Source of the DNA: Delphinapterus leucas
Taxonomy: Eukaryota > Chordata > Mammalia > Artiodactyla > Monodontidae
Reading direction: 5' to 3'
DNA: 64,000 nucleotides
Assembly (NCBI RefSeq): GCF_002288925.2
Contig: NW_022098024.1
Span: 3,340,962-3,404,961, forward strand
In this document: positions 10,191 through 22,797 of the stretch, one piece after another
Position numbering within the stretch: position 1 is the stretch's first letter
Layout: the number at the start of each line of letters is the position of its first letter
The notes under the pieces: generated by a model
Told to the model about the DNA's origin: nothing
Databases searched by the model: none
Seen by the model: only the letters and a program-made list of their open reading frames with translations
Translations under genes and position numbers: made by a program

Positions 10191-11510
10191 CTTGTTTTAC
10201 ACATAGATGATTGGGTATTTAGTACAATTCTTGGTCTACTAGTAAAGAATGATACAAAAGTAATTTATTAGTGACTACTCCTTTGCAATAATAATTTTTG
10301 TTATTGCTCCTTTTGGAGAAAACATAGCCTTACAAGGCAAAACAAGGTACGAAGTCAACATGGGCTTCTCACTAGCTGTGCTACACTGGAAAAGTTCATT
10401 AGTCTTTGTTTCCTTAACTCTATTGGATTAAATCCCTAGAGGGATGTATTTAACAGTGAATGAATATGCCTAGTCCTTTGTTCATAGAACTTCTCACTAT
10501 CAAATAGCTTTTTTTTCCCTAGCTACCCTTCCACTTGTTTGAAAATGTTTAATCTATCAGAAGTATGGTATATTCAATTCAACAGCAGTAGAATAATCAG
10601 TTTATTCCATGTAGGTTAGACCATGTCATCCTGACTACTGATCTTTCAAGGAAAAACAAGGGATACTAAGAGGGTAGGAAACAGAAAGACACAGCGTTTA
10701 GAGGTATTATGACTGCATATTTCATGATAGACAGTAAACCTTCCCTCTATGCAGAAAGCCAATATCATTTTCTATCTTTTCTTCCCAACTGTGGCAGTAT
10801 CACCAAATTTAATTAGAAATGCCAACATAGAAGCAAAGTTTTTTAAAACTTCAAATATTCAGGGAAGAATATAGCTTTAAAAGTTTACAGAGAAAATCAA
10901 AGTCACTTGATACTTTATTTATTATAAAGACAGTAAGACTGCTTAGTGAGTTTGTCTATGAGGTAGGAGCATTACACTGCCTATATTTCTTTGTAGTTAC
11001 AATTATTTGCTTAACTAGCATCTAATGATCCCTTCCTTCTCCCTAACAGAAATCCAGTTTTGTTTAGGTATCTAACCTTTCTTAATGCAGCCCTTGTGGT
11101 GCAAGAGAATCTGAATTCAGCTCCATCTCATTGAGAAGACCTGAATGGATTAAAGATAACCTCGTTTTTACTGATTAAAAAAATTGACCTAACATGAGCA
11201 AATACATTTTGAGGAAAGTATTCTAGGTCTTTTACAAAGGTATCTCTGAATTCTGAGAGAGCAGTCTGAAGCAAATTTCTTATTTCTTCCTGACTTTCAC
11301 TGAAAATTATCATTATATATGTGACTTTTGTTAATTGCTGCAACCGTTTTAAAATTGGAGTAAAGATGAAGCTCTAATGGAAGAAGGCAAACCAAAAGAA
11401 TTGCAGAAAAATAAAATTAGAGCAACTCAACTCCAAAGAGAGTCATTTCTCTGAGCTACTATTTGTGGGAGCTAATAGATTCCCATATTTTAAAAGTTAG
11501 TTTAAGTGGG
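10191..11510. other. Unassigned sequence with a weak MIR-like patch
   Basis: Around 10335-10450 the order AAGTCAACATGGGCTTCTCA, CTAGCTGTGCTACACTGG and TTTGTTTCCTTAACTC resembles a diverged MIR. Otherwise nothing recognisable. The 71-codon minus-strand frame at 11128-11343 has no family resemblance I can name. Confidence 0.4.
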
Positions 11511-11984
11511 TCTATTAGTTTCCTAGAGCTTTGGTAACAAATTACAACCAACTGGGTGAATTAAAATGCACAAATGTATTCTCTCAAAGTTCTGTTACCC
11601 AGAAATCTGAAATTAGTGTATCCACAAGGCTGGTTCCTTCTGGGGGCTCTGAGGGAGAATCTGTTTCTTGTCCATCTCCCAGCTTCTGGTGATTTCCAGC
11701 AATTCTTGTCACTCCTTGGCATGTAGACACATCACTCCAATCTCCAACTCAGTCTTCTCATGACTTTCCTTTGTATACTTCCATGTTTTAAATCTCTCTT
11801 TCTTCTCTCTTATAAAGACAACAGCCATTGGATTTAGGGCCCACCCTAAATCCAGAATGACCTCATCTCGAGATCCTTTACTTAAATCTTCAAAGACCTT
11901 GTTTCCAAATAAAGTCACATTCAAGGAACCAGGGGTTAGGATTTGGACCTATCTTTTTGGAGGGACACAATTCAGCACACTACA
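11511..11984 (-). mobile_element. MaLR-type LTR (MLT1/MST class)
   Basis: On the plus strand the element starts TCTATTAGTTTCCTAGAGCT and ends GGGACACAATTCAGCACACT-ACA, the reverse complement of a MaLR LTR. The interior shows GGGCCCACCCTAAATCCAG, ATGACCTCATCTC and CCAAATAAAGTCACATTC. No internal sequence adjoins. The small minus-strand frame at 11709-11924 lies inside the LTR and is not a gene. Confidence 0.8.
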
Positions 11985-12829
11985 GTTGAATTTTTGTTTC
12001 TCACAGACACAACCATTCTAACTGATAACAGACTCGAATTTAACTCAAATAAATAATTCCTTATTCTGTAGCATAATTCTAGGATCCATGTCTTACCAGA
12101 TGGTTGAATTCTACCCTCTTTCTATTTAAACTTTGAAAGGGCTTTAAAGATTATTTTATCTAATGTTTCCCTTACAGTAAAATTCTCTTTAACAAGTTCC
12201 TAAACAATGGCTATCTGATACTGTATTTAATTGCTCCCAAATGTATATAAATATATTTTCATGACCTCTATGTCACTTCCAGAAAATTTTGACCAGTTGA
12301 AATTTTCTGTGACTGAAAAGCATATCTTGATTTGAAGATCTGAAATGTGTAGCTTACAGATATGAAAGAGGATTTTAGATCCCTATAAGAGCCATAAAAA
12401 AGTATTTGGTTTTAAGAGTAATCCCTAACCAAGTGTGCTATACTAATAGATGGAAGAGAAAAAAGGTCTGCTTTGGGTATATTGTAGAAGTTCTGCATGG
12501 TTTACACTAGGAAGTTTACTGTTAAGACTTGATAAATATAATCTTTGCTACTACTATTCATTGGGGTAGGGTAAAATGAAGTTTGTGGATTCTAAATAGA
12601 AAGTAAAACTTTAATGTTTGTACCCCCTGGCACACAGTGAAATGAAGGAGGGACATAAACATCCAGAAATAAGACATTTGGCATAAATGCCATGGATTTG
12701 AAATTATGTTTCTGAATAGAAATGTTTTACGTTTATCCAGTAAACACCCAGTGATACCAGTTCATGTTTCCTGCCATGAAACTTGTTAAAGAACTTGCTA
12801 AAGAGAATTTTATTGTCGGGGAAACCCCT
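11985..12829. other. Unassigned sequence
   Basis: Ordinary AT-rich sequence; no gene or named repeat seen. Confidence 0.5.
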
Positions 12830-15800
12830 GCTGGAGTAACAATTCTCATATCAGACAAAACAGACTTTAAAATAGAGACTGTTACAAGAGACAAAGAAGG
12901 TCACTACATAATGATCAAGTGATCAATCCAAGAAGAAGATATAGCAATTGTAAATATTTATGCACCCAATATAGGAGCACCTCAATACATAAGGCAAATG
13001 CTAACAGCCATATAAGGGGAAATTAACAGTAACACAATAATCGTAGGAGACTTTAACACCCCACTTTCACCAATGGATGGATCAATCCAAAATGAAAATA
13101 AGGAAACACAAGCTTTCAATGACACATTAAACAAGATGGACTTAATGGATATTTATAGGACATTCTGTCCAAAAACAACAGAATACACTTTCTTCTCAAG
13201 TGCTCATGGAACATTCTCAGGATAGATCATATCTTGGGTCACAAATCAAGCCTTAGTAAAGTTAAGAAAATTGAAATCGTATCAAGTATCTTTTCCGATA
13301 TGAGACTAGATATAAATGACAGGAAAATAAATGAAAAAATGTAAACACATGGAGGCTAAACAGTCCGCTACTAAATCACCAAGAGATCACTGAAGAAATC
13401 AAAGAGGAAATCAAAAAATACCTAGAAACAAATGACAGTGAAAACATGATGACCCAAAACCTATGGGATGCAACAAAAGCTGTTCTACGATGGAAGTTTA
13501 TAATAATACAGTACTACCTCAAGAAACAAGAAAAATCTCAAATAACCTAATGTTACACCTGAAGCAATTAGACAAAGAAGAACAACAAAAAAAAAAAAAA
13601 CCCAAAGTTAGCAGAAGGAAAGAAATCATACAGATCAGAGCAGAAATAAAAAGAAATGAAGGAAACAATAGCAAAGATCAATAAAACTATCTTTGAGAAG
13701 ATAGACAAAATTGATAAACCATTAGCTAGACACATCAAGAAAAAAAAGAAGAATACTCAGATCAACAGAATGAGACATGAAAAAGGAGAAGTAATGACTG
13801 GCAGTGCAGAAATACAAAGGATCATGACAGATTACTAAAAGCAACTATATGCCAATAAAATGGACAAATTCTTAGAAAAGTACAACCTTCCAAGACTGAA
13901 CCAGGAAGAAATAGAAAATATAAACAGACCAGTCACAAGTAATGAAATTGAAACTGTGATTAAAAATCTTCCAACAAACAAAAGCCCAGGACCAGATGGC
14001 TTCACAGGCGAATTCTATCAAACATTTAGAGAAGAGCTAACACCTTTCTTTCTCAAACTCTTCCAAAATATAGCACAGGGAGGAACACTCCCAAACTCAT
14101 CCTATGAGGCCACCATCACCCTAATACCAAAACCTGACAGAGATGGCACAAAAAAAGAAAACTACAGGGCGATAGCTCTGATGAACATAGATGCAAAAAT
14201 CCTCAACAAAATTCTTGCAAACAGAATAGAACAGCACGTTAAAAGGATCATACACCATGATCAAGTGGGGTTTATCCCCACTTGAATGCAAGGATTCTTC
14301 AATAAATGCAAATCAATCAATGTGATACACCATATTAACAAATCGAAGGAGAAAAACCATATGATAATCTCAATAGATGCAGAGAAAGCTTACAACAGAA
14401 TTCAACACCCATTTATGATAAAAACTCTCCATAAAGTAGGCATAGAGGGAACCTCCCTCAACATGATAAAGGCCATATATGACAAACCCACAGCCAACTT
14501 CGTTCTCAGTGGTGAAAAACTGAAACCATTTCCTCAAAGATCAGGAACAAGACAAGGTTGCCCACTCTCGTCAGTATTATTCAACATAGTTTTGGAAGTT
14601 TTAGCCACAGCAATCAGAGAAGAAAAAGAAAAGGAATCGAAATTGGAAAAGAAGAAGTAAAACTGTCACTGTTTGCAGGTGACATGATGCTATATGTAGA
14701 GAATCCTAAAGATGCTACCAGAAAACTACTAGAGCTGATCAATGAATTTGGTAGCGTAGCAGGATACAAAATTAATGCACAGAAGTCTCTTGCATTCCTA
14801 TATACTAATGAAAAATCTGAAAGAGAAATTAAGGAAACACTCCCATTTACCATTGCAACAAAAAGAATAAAATACCTAGGAATAAGCCTACCTAAAGAGA
14901 CAAAAGACCTATATGCAGAAAGCTATAAAACACTGATGAAAGAAATTAAAGATGATGCAAACAGATGGAGAGATATACCATGTTCCTGGATTGGAAGAAT
15001 CAACATTATGAAAATGACTATACTACCCAAAGCAATCTACAGATTCAGTGCAATCCCTATCAAACTACCAAGAGCGTTTTTCACAGAACTAGAACAACAA
15101 ATTCCACAATTTGTATGGAAACACAAAAGACCCCAGAGAGCCAAACCAATCTTGAGAAAGAAAAATGTAGCTGGAGGGCTCAGGCTCCCAGACTTCACAC
15201 TATACTAAAAAGCTACACTAATCAAGACAGTATGGCACTGGCACAAAAACCGAAATATAGATCAATGGAACAGGATAGAAAGCCCAGAGATAAACCCATG
15301 CACGTATGGTCACCTTATCTTTGATAAAGGAGGCAAGAATATACAATGGAGAAAAAACAGCCTCTTCAATAAGTGGTGCTGGGAAAACTGGACAGCTACA
15401 TATAAAAGAATGAAATTAGAACACTTCCTAACAGCATACACAAAAATAAACTCAAAATGAATTAAAGACGTAAATGTAAGGCCAGACACTATAAAACTCT
15501 TAGAGGAAAACATAGGCAGGACACTATTTGTCATAAATCACAGCAAGATCCTTTTGACCCACCTCCTAGAGAAATAGAAATAAAAACAGAAATAAACAAG
15601 TGGGACCTAATGAAACTTAAAAGCTTTTGCACAGCAATGGAAACCGTAAACAAGATGAAAAGGCAACCCTCAGAATTGGAGAAAATATTTGCCTCAAAGC
15701 AACTGAGGAAGGAACAATCTCCAAAATATACAAGCAGCTCATGGAGCTCAATATCAAAAAAACAAACAACCCGATCAAAAAATGGGCAGAAGACCTAAAT

Positions 15801-16194
15801 AGACATTTCTCCAAAGAAGATATATACAGATGGCCAACAAACACATGAAAGGATACTCAACATTACTAAATCATTAGAGAAGTGCAAATCAAAACTACAA
15901 TGAGGTATCACCTCACACCGGTCTGAATGGCCATCACAAAATCTACAAACAATAAATGCTGGAGAGATTGTGGAGAAAAGGGAACCCTCTTGCTCTCTTG
16001 GTGGGAATGTAAATTAATATAGCCACTATGGAGAACAGTATGGAGGTTCCTCAAAAAACTAAAAATAGAACTACCATACGGCCCAGCAATCCCACTACTG
16101 GGCATATACCCTGAGAAAACCATAATTCAAAAAGAGACATGTACCACAATGTTCATTGCATCTCTGTTTACAATAGCCAGGACATGGAAGCAAC
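12830..16194 (+). mobile_element. LINE-1, internal ORF2 piece lacking both ends
   Basis: A 3.36-kb L1 piece in sense orientation. It enters inside the endonuclease domain at GCTGGAGTAACAATTCTCAT and stops abruptly at ACAATAGCCAGGACATGGAA-GCAAC near the ORF2 C-terminus. The last ORF2 codons, 3'UTR and poly(A) tail are missing, which is not the usual outcome of target-primed reverse transcription. I saw no clean target duplication; ATTTTATTGTC near 12808 and ATTTTACTCTT near 16195 are similar, but this may be chance. The sequence is closely related to the full-length L1 at 34796-41814. Confidence 0.95.
12840..16194 (+). pseudogene. L1 ORF2p remnant (endonuclease, reverse transcriptase, C-terminus)
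   Basis: L1 ORF2p nicks target DNA and reverse-transcribes L1 and SINE RNA. Here the order of domains is preserved: endonuclease remnants (AIVNIYAPNIGAP, NTIIVGDFNTPLSPMDG) at 12930-13080, reverse transcriptase at 13860-15210 ([47 protein letters not shown]) and the C-terminal region to 16194 ([13 protein letters not shown]). It is dead: stops in the endonuclease, a TGA at 14283-14285 immediately followed by ATG, a frame change between 14560 and 14660, and the catalytic FADD box changed to FAGD (GGT at 14678-14680). The N-terminal endonuclease residues are absent. The longest surviving frame is 216 codons at 14558-15208. Confidence 0.95.
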
Positions 16195-17459
16195 ATTTTA
16201 CTCTTTCAATGGACCCAGACTTCAGTTTGCTGGTTCACAGTATGCATTTCAGCCCATTTCAGCAGTTTGGGCTGACAAGTTGGCTAGAAAGACCAGATAA
16301 GTACACTAACACACAATGTAACAAATATTTATCTAAAGATTATAAATTTTAAAATATACTTAGTGTTCTAGAATGACAAATACCTCAATCCTATATGCTT
16401 TGATTGCATACTACTGATAAGACACAACATCTCATTTCTATTTCCTGGGCCATCGTTTCCTCATCTTGAAACTACAGTAGTGAACTAAATAATCTTTGAA
16501 GTATCTTCCACATATAAAATGTGATCTTTTCATTGTGATAAACTCTGTATATCTAAGTATCCAATGCTAATCTGTCTTTTTGACATTAAATATTGACATT
16601 TTGCTCTATGCATCTTCATGTTCAAGGGAAAAGAGAGGGTGGGAATGGGGAGAGAGAAGGAGGAGAAAGAAAGATCAAGATTTTCTTTTTTTTCGGTGAT
16701 AAGCTTTTCCCAGCCAGAATGAAGTCATTTCATGATTTTCTACACGTCTATACCTGTCCAGCTCCATGCTCCTTGAAGCCATTATTTCCATTTCATAATA
16801 GAATCAATTACTTTAATAGGAACTGTCTGCTTCCTACTGTTCCACATCAGTCTACGAAGACCAAATTTCTTAAAGGATCAAGACTTCTATTTTTATAGGA
16901 CATTCAAAACACAATAGAGAGAAATATACACTTTTATTTTTAAAACTGTTTTTTAAATAATACCAGGTATTACAGTTTGGTTGTTATTATTTTTTAAGCT
17001 TATATAAATAATGGCCTCGGGTAAATGACATATATGCATTTATTGCTTTATAATGTCAAGACAGAGCTGCTTATTCTTCCTCTAAGGCTATTCTCTATGC
17101 ATTGTTAGCTCTTCTTAAATTGTAAACCATAGGGTCTCTCTTTTCTTCTCATTCCATTGATCTATTTTTTGCTGAAACCTGTCACTTTCAGCTGCGTCTC
17201 ACCTCCAAACTGCCCCTCCCTCAGAACCCCCACTCTGACGGTCTTTGGTGCGCTCATCTCACTATTCACACGTCACTGTCATTCATATTTCATGGTGATG
17301 ACATTCACAGTGATTGTCTCCTTATATAAATGGAAAAAGAAAAAGCCCACGACAAAACAATTCTTCTCCAAAGACTGCAGGCAATGATTGTAATCTATTT
17401 GCATTTGCAGTTTGGTGATTCTAGATTTTCAAAAAGAGCCCTGTCTGCTGATAACTTCG
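16195..17459. other. Unassigned sequence
   Basis: A possible MIR-like stretch at 16440-16520 (GGCCATCGTTTCCTCATCTT, then AGTATCTTCCACATATAAAA) is weak. The rest, including a purine-rich run at 16625-16680, has no recognised gene. Small frames here (101 codons at 16593, 76 at 17157) show no domain. Confidence 0.4.
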
Positions 17460-17760
17460 TAGGAGGCTGATCTGTCTGACACCGCTATTTCCCAGAAGTT
17501 TACCTGTCTGACACACTGTGTAGAGCTGTCCTTTGGCAAGTGTGCACCTCTGCACTTGGACCAGAAGGGATAGAATTAAACTTGCTGCAAATGAGCATTT
17601 ATTTTTTTATTTGACAGCTGTTACAAAGATAAGGTCATGCCTGTATAGCTGTGCTTCAGTTAATGAAAGCTGATTACACATGTGAATTAGGGAATGAACC
17701 TTCGCATTATGGAAGGGATTATTCATAACACAAGAATTCACAGCAGTGTTCTATTAATAG
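17460..17760. promoter_or_regulatory. Candidate conserved noncoding element (speculative)
   Basis: Outside recognised repeats, this stretch has dense motif-like strings: TTTGACAGCTGTTAC (TGACAG plus the E-box CAGCTG) at about 17612-17626, followed at once by AAAGATAAGG (a GATA-type site), and two copies of a CTGTCTGACAC string near 17471 and 17503. Such clusters occur in enhancers, but also by chance in 300 bases. I have no conservation data, so this only marks a place to look. Confidence 0.15.
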
Positions 17761-18999
17761 GTGACTAGTGCCTTTAAAATGATTCTTTTGTTCAAGTCAA
17801 TTCAAACACGTGAACAATAACTGAGATTCCCCCTACCTTTGGGCCAACTATTTTTATTATCTATATATGAAGCTAAATATATATATATGCTTTCAGGAAA
17901 ATAGATATTATATAGAGGCAAAGATAATTTTACTATACCAAATGGTATACTGAAAGAACCCTTTAACTTTGAAAACTTTTGCTGGAATATTAAGATCAAT
18001 GAAAATTAATTTTTATGTTTGTATTAGCTTTTCTTCTGGAAACTAAGAGAAACTTTGAGTCAGGAACAATGTGACAGTATGTGACAGAATCAGGTCTCTG
18101 AATTATTTTTATTAATAAAAGCAGCATTAGTATACAGCTTAAATTAAATTTCACACCAAGGAAAGAAATTTTCAGGAGATCCTATAACTAAAATAGCAGA
18201 AGGGAAAAATTACAAAAATGTTCCAAGCTTCTGTGAATGAAAGATAGTTTTAAAGTGATCTTTAAGGTACTTTTAAAATTTCATTTATTTTCCTGAACAT
18301 AGATTTCGTAGTTGGGTGTGGATTTCCAATAAACTCTTTTAAACGGATTTGAGGGTTTTTTTAATGGAATTCACTAAACTATATTTTGGATCTCAAATCT
18401 CTCTTGAATACTTCCTTGGAGAACAGAAAGCTTTATTCTAAGGTGGTTTTGTCATTATAGGAGATACAACTCTCCAGATTGTTTCCAATAAATACCTGGC
18501 TTTTAACAAATTTTCTCATCTAACAAAATAACAGTAAGGAGAGAATGAATCTCCACTATGTAACATCAATGTGTTTGGGTAAAATAAAAATAAAGTAGGA
18601 CTTGGAATAGGATATCTGGTTCATTGTCACAGCTCTGCTATTAGATCATGAGATATCCACCTTAAAATCTGTAGACTTTATTTTCCACATGAGTTAAATG
18701 AGGGTTATACCAGCCTTACACAGCTCACAGACTGATGTGATGATAATCAGAAAACTGATTTGAAACCATTTGAAAGTACAAAGATAATTTCTCATAAGTA
18801 GTCTGAAAAAGGAAAATGATTTTAAGAACTGTTTAAAGAGAAAGATCCAATCAGCAATACATCTTAGATCTTCAATAGGAAGTGCCAGAAAATTTTTGGT
18901 TTTTTTCTTTTAATTTTTAAAAAATTTTCAGGTAAATTATTTAAAATGTTTAATTGCCATTCAAATCTGATTTTTTTTTCCACATGGTAGTGGCTGTTC
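17761..18999. other. Unassigned AT-rich sequence
   Basis: A weak MIR-like patch lies at 18600-18720 (CAGCTCTGCTATTAGATCAT, TTTATTTTCCACATGAGTTA). Short TA runs occur near 17875-17888. Nothing else is recognised. Confidence 0.4.
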
Positions 19000-19506
19000 T
19001 TTTTTTTTTAACATCTCTATTGGAGTATAATTGCTTTGCAGTGTTGTGTTAGTTTCTGCTGTATAACTAAGTGAATCAGCTATATGTATACGTATATACC
19101 CATATCCCCTCCCTCTTGCACCTCCCTCCCACTCTCCCTATCCCACCCCCCTAGATGGTCACAAAGCACCGAGCTGATCTCTCTGTGTATGCAGCTGCTT
19201 CCCACTAGCTACCTATTTTAGATTTGTAGAGTATATATGCCAATGCTACTCTCCTACTTCGTCCCAGCTTACCCTTCCCCCTCCCCGTGTCCTCAGTTCC
19301 ATTCTCTGCATCTGCGTCTTTATTCCTGTCTTGCCCCTAAGTTCATCAGAACCATTTATTGTTTTTATATTGCATATATATGTGTTAGCATACGGTACTT
19401 GTTTTTCTCTTTCTGACTTACTTCACTCTGTATGACAGATTCTAGTTCCATTTACCTCACTACAAATAAGTCAATTTCATTTCTTTTTATGGCTGAGTAA
19501 TATTCC

Positions 19507-19554
<48 letters not shown>

Positions 19555-19813
19555 CCACATCTTCTTTATCCATTCATCTGTTGATAACCACCTGGGTTGC
19601 TTCCATGTCCTGGCTATTGTAAATAGTGCTGCAATGAACATTGTGGTACATGTCTCTTTTTGAATCATGGTTTTCTCAGGGTATATGCCCAGTAGTGGGA
19701 TTGCTGGGTCATATGGTAGTTCTATTTTTAGTTTTTTAAGGAACCTCCATACTGTTCTCCATAGTGACTGTATCAATTTACATTCCCACCAACAGTGCAC
19801 GAGGGTTCCCTTT
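19000..19813 (-). mobile_element. LINE-1 3' end, 5'-truncated
   Basis: Antisense L1. A T run at 19001-19009 (the poly(A) tail) is followed by CATCTCTATTGGAGTATAAT, the 3'UTR (CCTCCCTCTTGCACC and so on) and the ORF2 C-terminus. The minus-strand frame at 19477-19800 reads [20 protein letters not shown] through [14 protein letters not shown]. The copy ends near AGTGCACGAGGGTTCCCTTT. A (TA)n expansion at 19509-19549 interrupts the ORF2 end. No target duplication was convincing. Confidence 0.95.
19509..19549. repeat. (TA)n microsatellite inside L1
   Basis: About 20 TA units inside the antisense L1, just beyond the TGAGTAATATTCCAT motif of the ORF2 C-terminus. Confidence 0.95.
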
Positions 19814-21680
19814 TACTTCATTACTGTAGGTCATCTTTAACATGCAGAGCTATCATTATCCCCTGAATAGCCTCTCTGCAACTTGGAACTGAAAAACAGA
19901 AGCCCCATATATTTCCCCTACCCCCAATATGCACTACAACTATGTAGAAAATATTTGGTGGGCATTTATATTATATAGGCATATTCTTAGGGTCTCAGAA
20001 TTTTATCATGAAACATAGGCTAAGCTTAAAACATAGGCTCTGGAAATCATACATAAAGGGACCTACCTAGACAGAGAAGGCAAAGCAAAATAAAACAGTA
20101 TTCCAGGGATAACAGATGGGATAGCTGCTGAATCCATCCTCTAACTCTCTTCCATTGTTTCCTGTTTACTTGTGAATTAAATTCCTGACTGATGGAGCAT
20201 GTTGTCCTTGAGATTAACCTCAGTTGGTTAGAACTGTTGCCTGAGAAGCCAGAGATAAGAGTTTATGGCACTGAAAGAGCCAGGTGGCTTTCACTATTCC
20301 ATAGGTTGGGTGAATCTGAACAATATCATCAACTCTCAGGAAGCAGGGCAAATCAATGGCCTGCCAGTGCTGATCAATGGCATGTACACAGCACACAGGA
20401 ATCACACAGCAGGCACTCTCTCACTGTTCTCCACCCTATTCTTCTATTTTACACACATCTTCACAGGCTTTCCTTGAGGTTTATATTATTCTACTCACAT
20501 TCTGAATAATTCTCTTTGAAAGGTTTAAGCCTTTATATTTTCCATACCATAACCAATTTATACAGTTTATTGCCTTTTCTTATTTATCACTGAAATCACT
20601 TTACCTTATTTTATGTAAATTTTTGAGAATACATGTATATGTGTGTATATATACATACATGCAAAGGTTTTTTCATTCTGTTTATAAATCTTGATTCTTT
20701 ACATACCTATATCTATTATTTATTCAGATATTATATATATGACATAATACATATGTATTTAATTTATATATGAATATATAACTTATTTTCCCTATATATA
20801 TATTTACCACTACAATTTAAAATATAGGTATATATGTAATACATAAAAAATTAATGATCATATATTCATTTTATTAATAAATATTTTATGATTTTTACAT
20901 ATTCAGTGTTTAAATTTTTAATGTTATTCATTTATATAAATAAAATAAGCTTTATTAATGAAAATATGTTCTACAATTTTATCTCTCCATTTTTCCTACC
21001 ATATATATTAGTAAGTTCTTACTTTTGAATAGGACATTCTTTATCTCAGCATCTTTTGTGAGGGAACATATTCCTTTAATATACCTATATTATCTATAGA
21101 ATTTGTTATGTGTGTCTGTATAGAAAATATAGTAATTGATGCTACTATAGGCAGACATTCACAGATATAAGAAAATATTTATGTTTTGATAAAGAAGGCT
21201 ATGATTATCTTCTTTTTCTCGTAGTGAATAAATAAATAATAATTCTTCTCTGAGATTTACTTATTCATTAAAAATATAGTTCTTAAACCTGACGCTCATG
21301 CCAGATAATGTATAATGTACTAAAGTATAAAGACAATACCTATGTAAATAAGTTAGACATACTGGCTTTTTCTTTATTTCTCTATGACCTTCTAGATATT
21401 TGGGCGTGATTTGTCTTCTTTTTCATCTCTGGACTTTCGAGCATGCATTTGGCCTAAAAATGCTTCTGCAAACTCAGATTTTTGCTTCTCATCTAAGCTC
21501 ATTTGCTGATTTCCTTTCACTCTCTAGGGCATTCTTTGAAATCTTTTACAAACGAACTAGCATTATCTAGTTAAAAATTTGAGTTAACTGTCATGTGCAT
21601 TATATTTTGTATCAGTTCTTAAGTTTTTTTATTGTTTTAAATGTAATGTGTGCTGGCAAAGATAAAGCCAGGCACCAGTT
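19814..21680. other. Unassigned sequence with a very AT-rich block
   Basis: 20600-20960 is extremely AT-rich and full of short TATATA, ATGTATA and ATTTAT strings without a fixed period. No gene is recognised. The 105-codon plus frame at 20192-20509 has no domain, signal peptide or plausible family and overlaps other frames of similar length. Confidence 0.45.
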
Positions 21681-21696
21681 AAAGTGGTAAGGACAG

Positions 21697-21901
21697 GGGC
21701 TTCCCTGGTGGCGCAGTGGTTGAGAGTCCGGCTGCCGATGCAGGGGACACGGGTTCGTGCCCCGGTCTGGGAAGATCCCACATGCTGTGGAACAGCTAGG
21801 CCCGTGAGCCATGGCCGCTGAGTCTGTGTGTCCGGAGCCTGTGCTACGCAACAGGAGAGGCCACAACAGTGAGATGCCCGCGTACCGCAAAAAAAAAGAA
21901 A
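21697..21901 (+). mobile_element. CHR-type SINE
   Basis: Plus-strand copy from GGGCTTCCCTGGTGGCGCAG to an A-rich tail. It carries the A-box TGGCGCAGTGG and a B-box-like GGTTCGTGCCC, the internal RNA polymerase III promoter of tRNA-derived SINEs. It is flanked by the perfect direct repeat AAAGTGGTAAGGAC (21681-21694 and 21902-21915). The 92-codon minus frame through it is not a gene. Confidence 0.97.
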
Positions 21902-21915
21902 AAAGTGGTAAGGAC

Positions 21916-22782
21916 GTATTTTAATCAGTAATACACTACTGCAAAAGAGAAAAGTACAGCATGAACTGAGCTCAGCTTTGCTTTATACATAGGTAACTGG
22001 ACATTTTAAAGAACAAATGAGGGAATAAGGAGGAGGCTGAAGCAGGGGCTCAGTAGATTCAGGGAAGTAAAAAGGTACAAAAAGTGGAAAGGAGTGGTCA
22101 GTCCATGTGAAAGCCATTTTGGTGTGTTAACTGTTGCTTATCAAATTTAGGCTACTACCCTCTCACAGAGGCTGGAAGACAGAACCCTATCTTCAGGTGG
22201 TGGCTGGAGAAAAGAGTATATTCTTTTGGCAGCCTTGAGTTTTCCCAGGCAGGCACTTTTAGGAGACTAGGATTATCCCGGGGATTTGGCCTTGAGCTGT
22301 TAGAGTCTATGTTAGTATTTGCTCAAGTCTTTATGGGCTAAGATTAAGGCCTAATTGAGAAGAGGGCTCAGAGGACCCTGGCTAATTTTGTCAAGGAGAG
22401 AATCTTTGTCAGCATTCACATAAAAGTTTTTGAAAAGTATAAAGAAAAGCAGTTAAAGCTTCCATAAAACCAAGACTAAGACCAGTTAACTGTTCACATT
22501 TGTGCATATTTCCTATTCTTTCACATATTTCTTATTTTTACATATTCTATTTCAATGAACATAATGCACTTGTCTGAGGATTCTAAAGCTGGAGGATGGC
22601 TATTTTCCTGAGGCAAACTGAAGGATTGTTTAGGGAGAACTAATTGCATTCCCCTCCAGTAGTGTGTTCAGTGACATGAATCTTGGAGACCAAACATAGA
22701 ATCAGTGGTAGGCATACTGCAAAATTCCATTTCAGAGGAAACTTGTCTAACAGGGCTTCTGCTATAAAATATGGGGGCTTTT
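21916..22782. other. Unassigned sequence, possibly an old LTR
   Basis: The stretch is less AT-rich than its surroundings and resembles antisense LTR sequence in texture (GGAGGCTGAAGCAGGGGCTC, TTGGCAGCCTTGAGTTTTCC). I cannot name a family or give ends. No gene is recognised. Confidence 0.25.
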
Positions 22783-22797
22783 AAAAGAGACAGTCCA

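Noticed and set aside
14558..15208. 216-codon plus frame, the longest in the window
   Set aside because: It is a surviving piece of L1 ORF2 with a mutated FADD box, not a host gene.
20192..20509. 105-codon plus frame outside known repeats
   Set aside because: No domain, signal sequence or conserved motif is visible, and three frames of comparable length overlap here, as expected by chance.
21697..21780. Possible tRNA gene (A-box and B-box-like motifs)
   Set aside because: The motifs belong to the tRNA-derived head of the SINE. The head does not look like an intact cloverleaf, and the full SINE body, A tail and target duplication follow.
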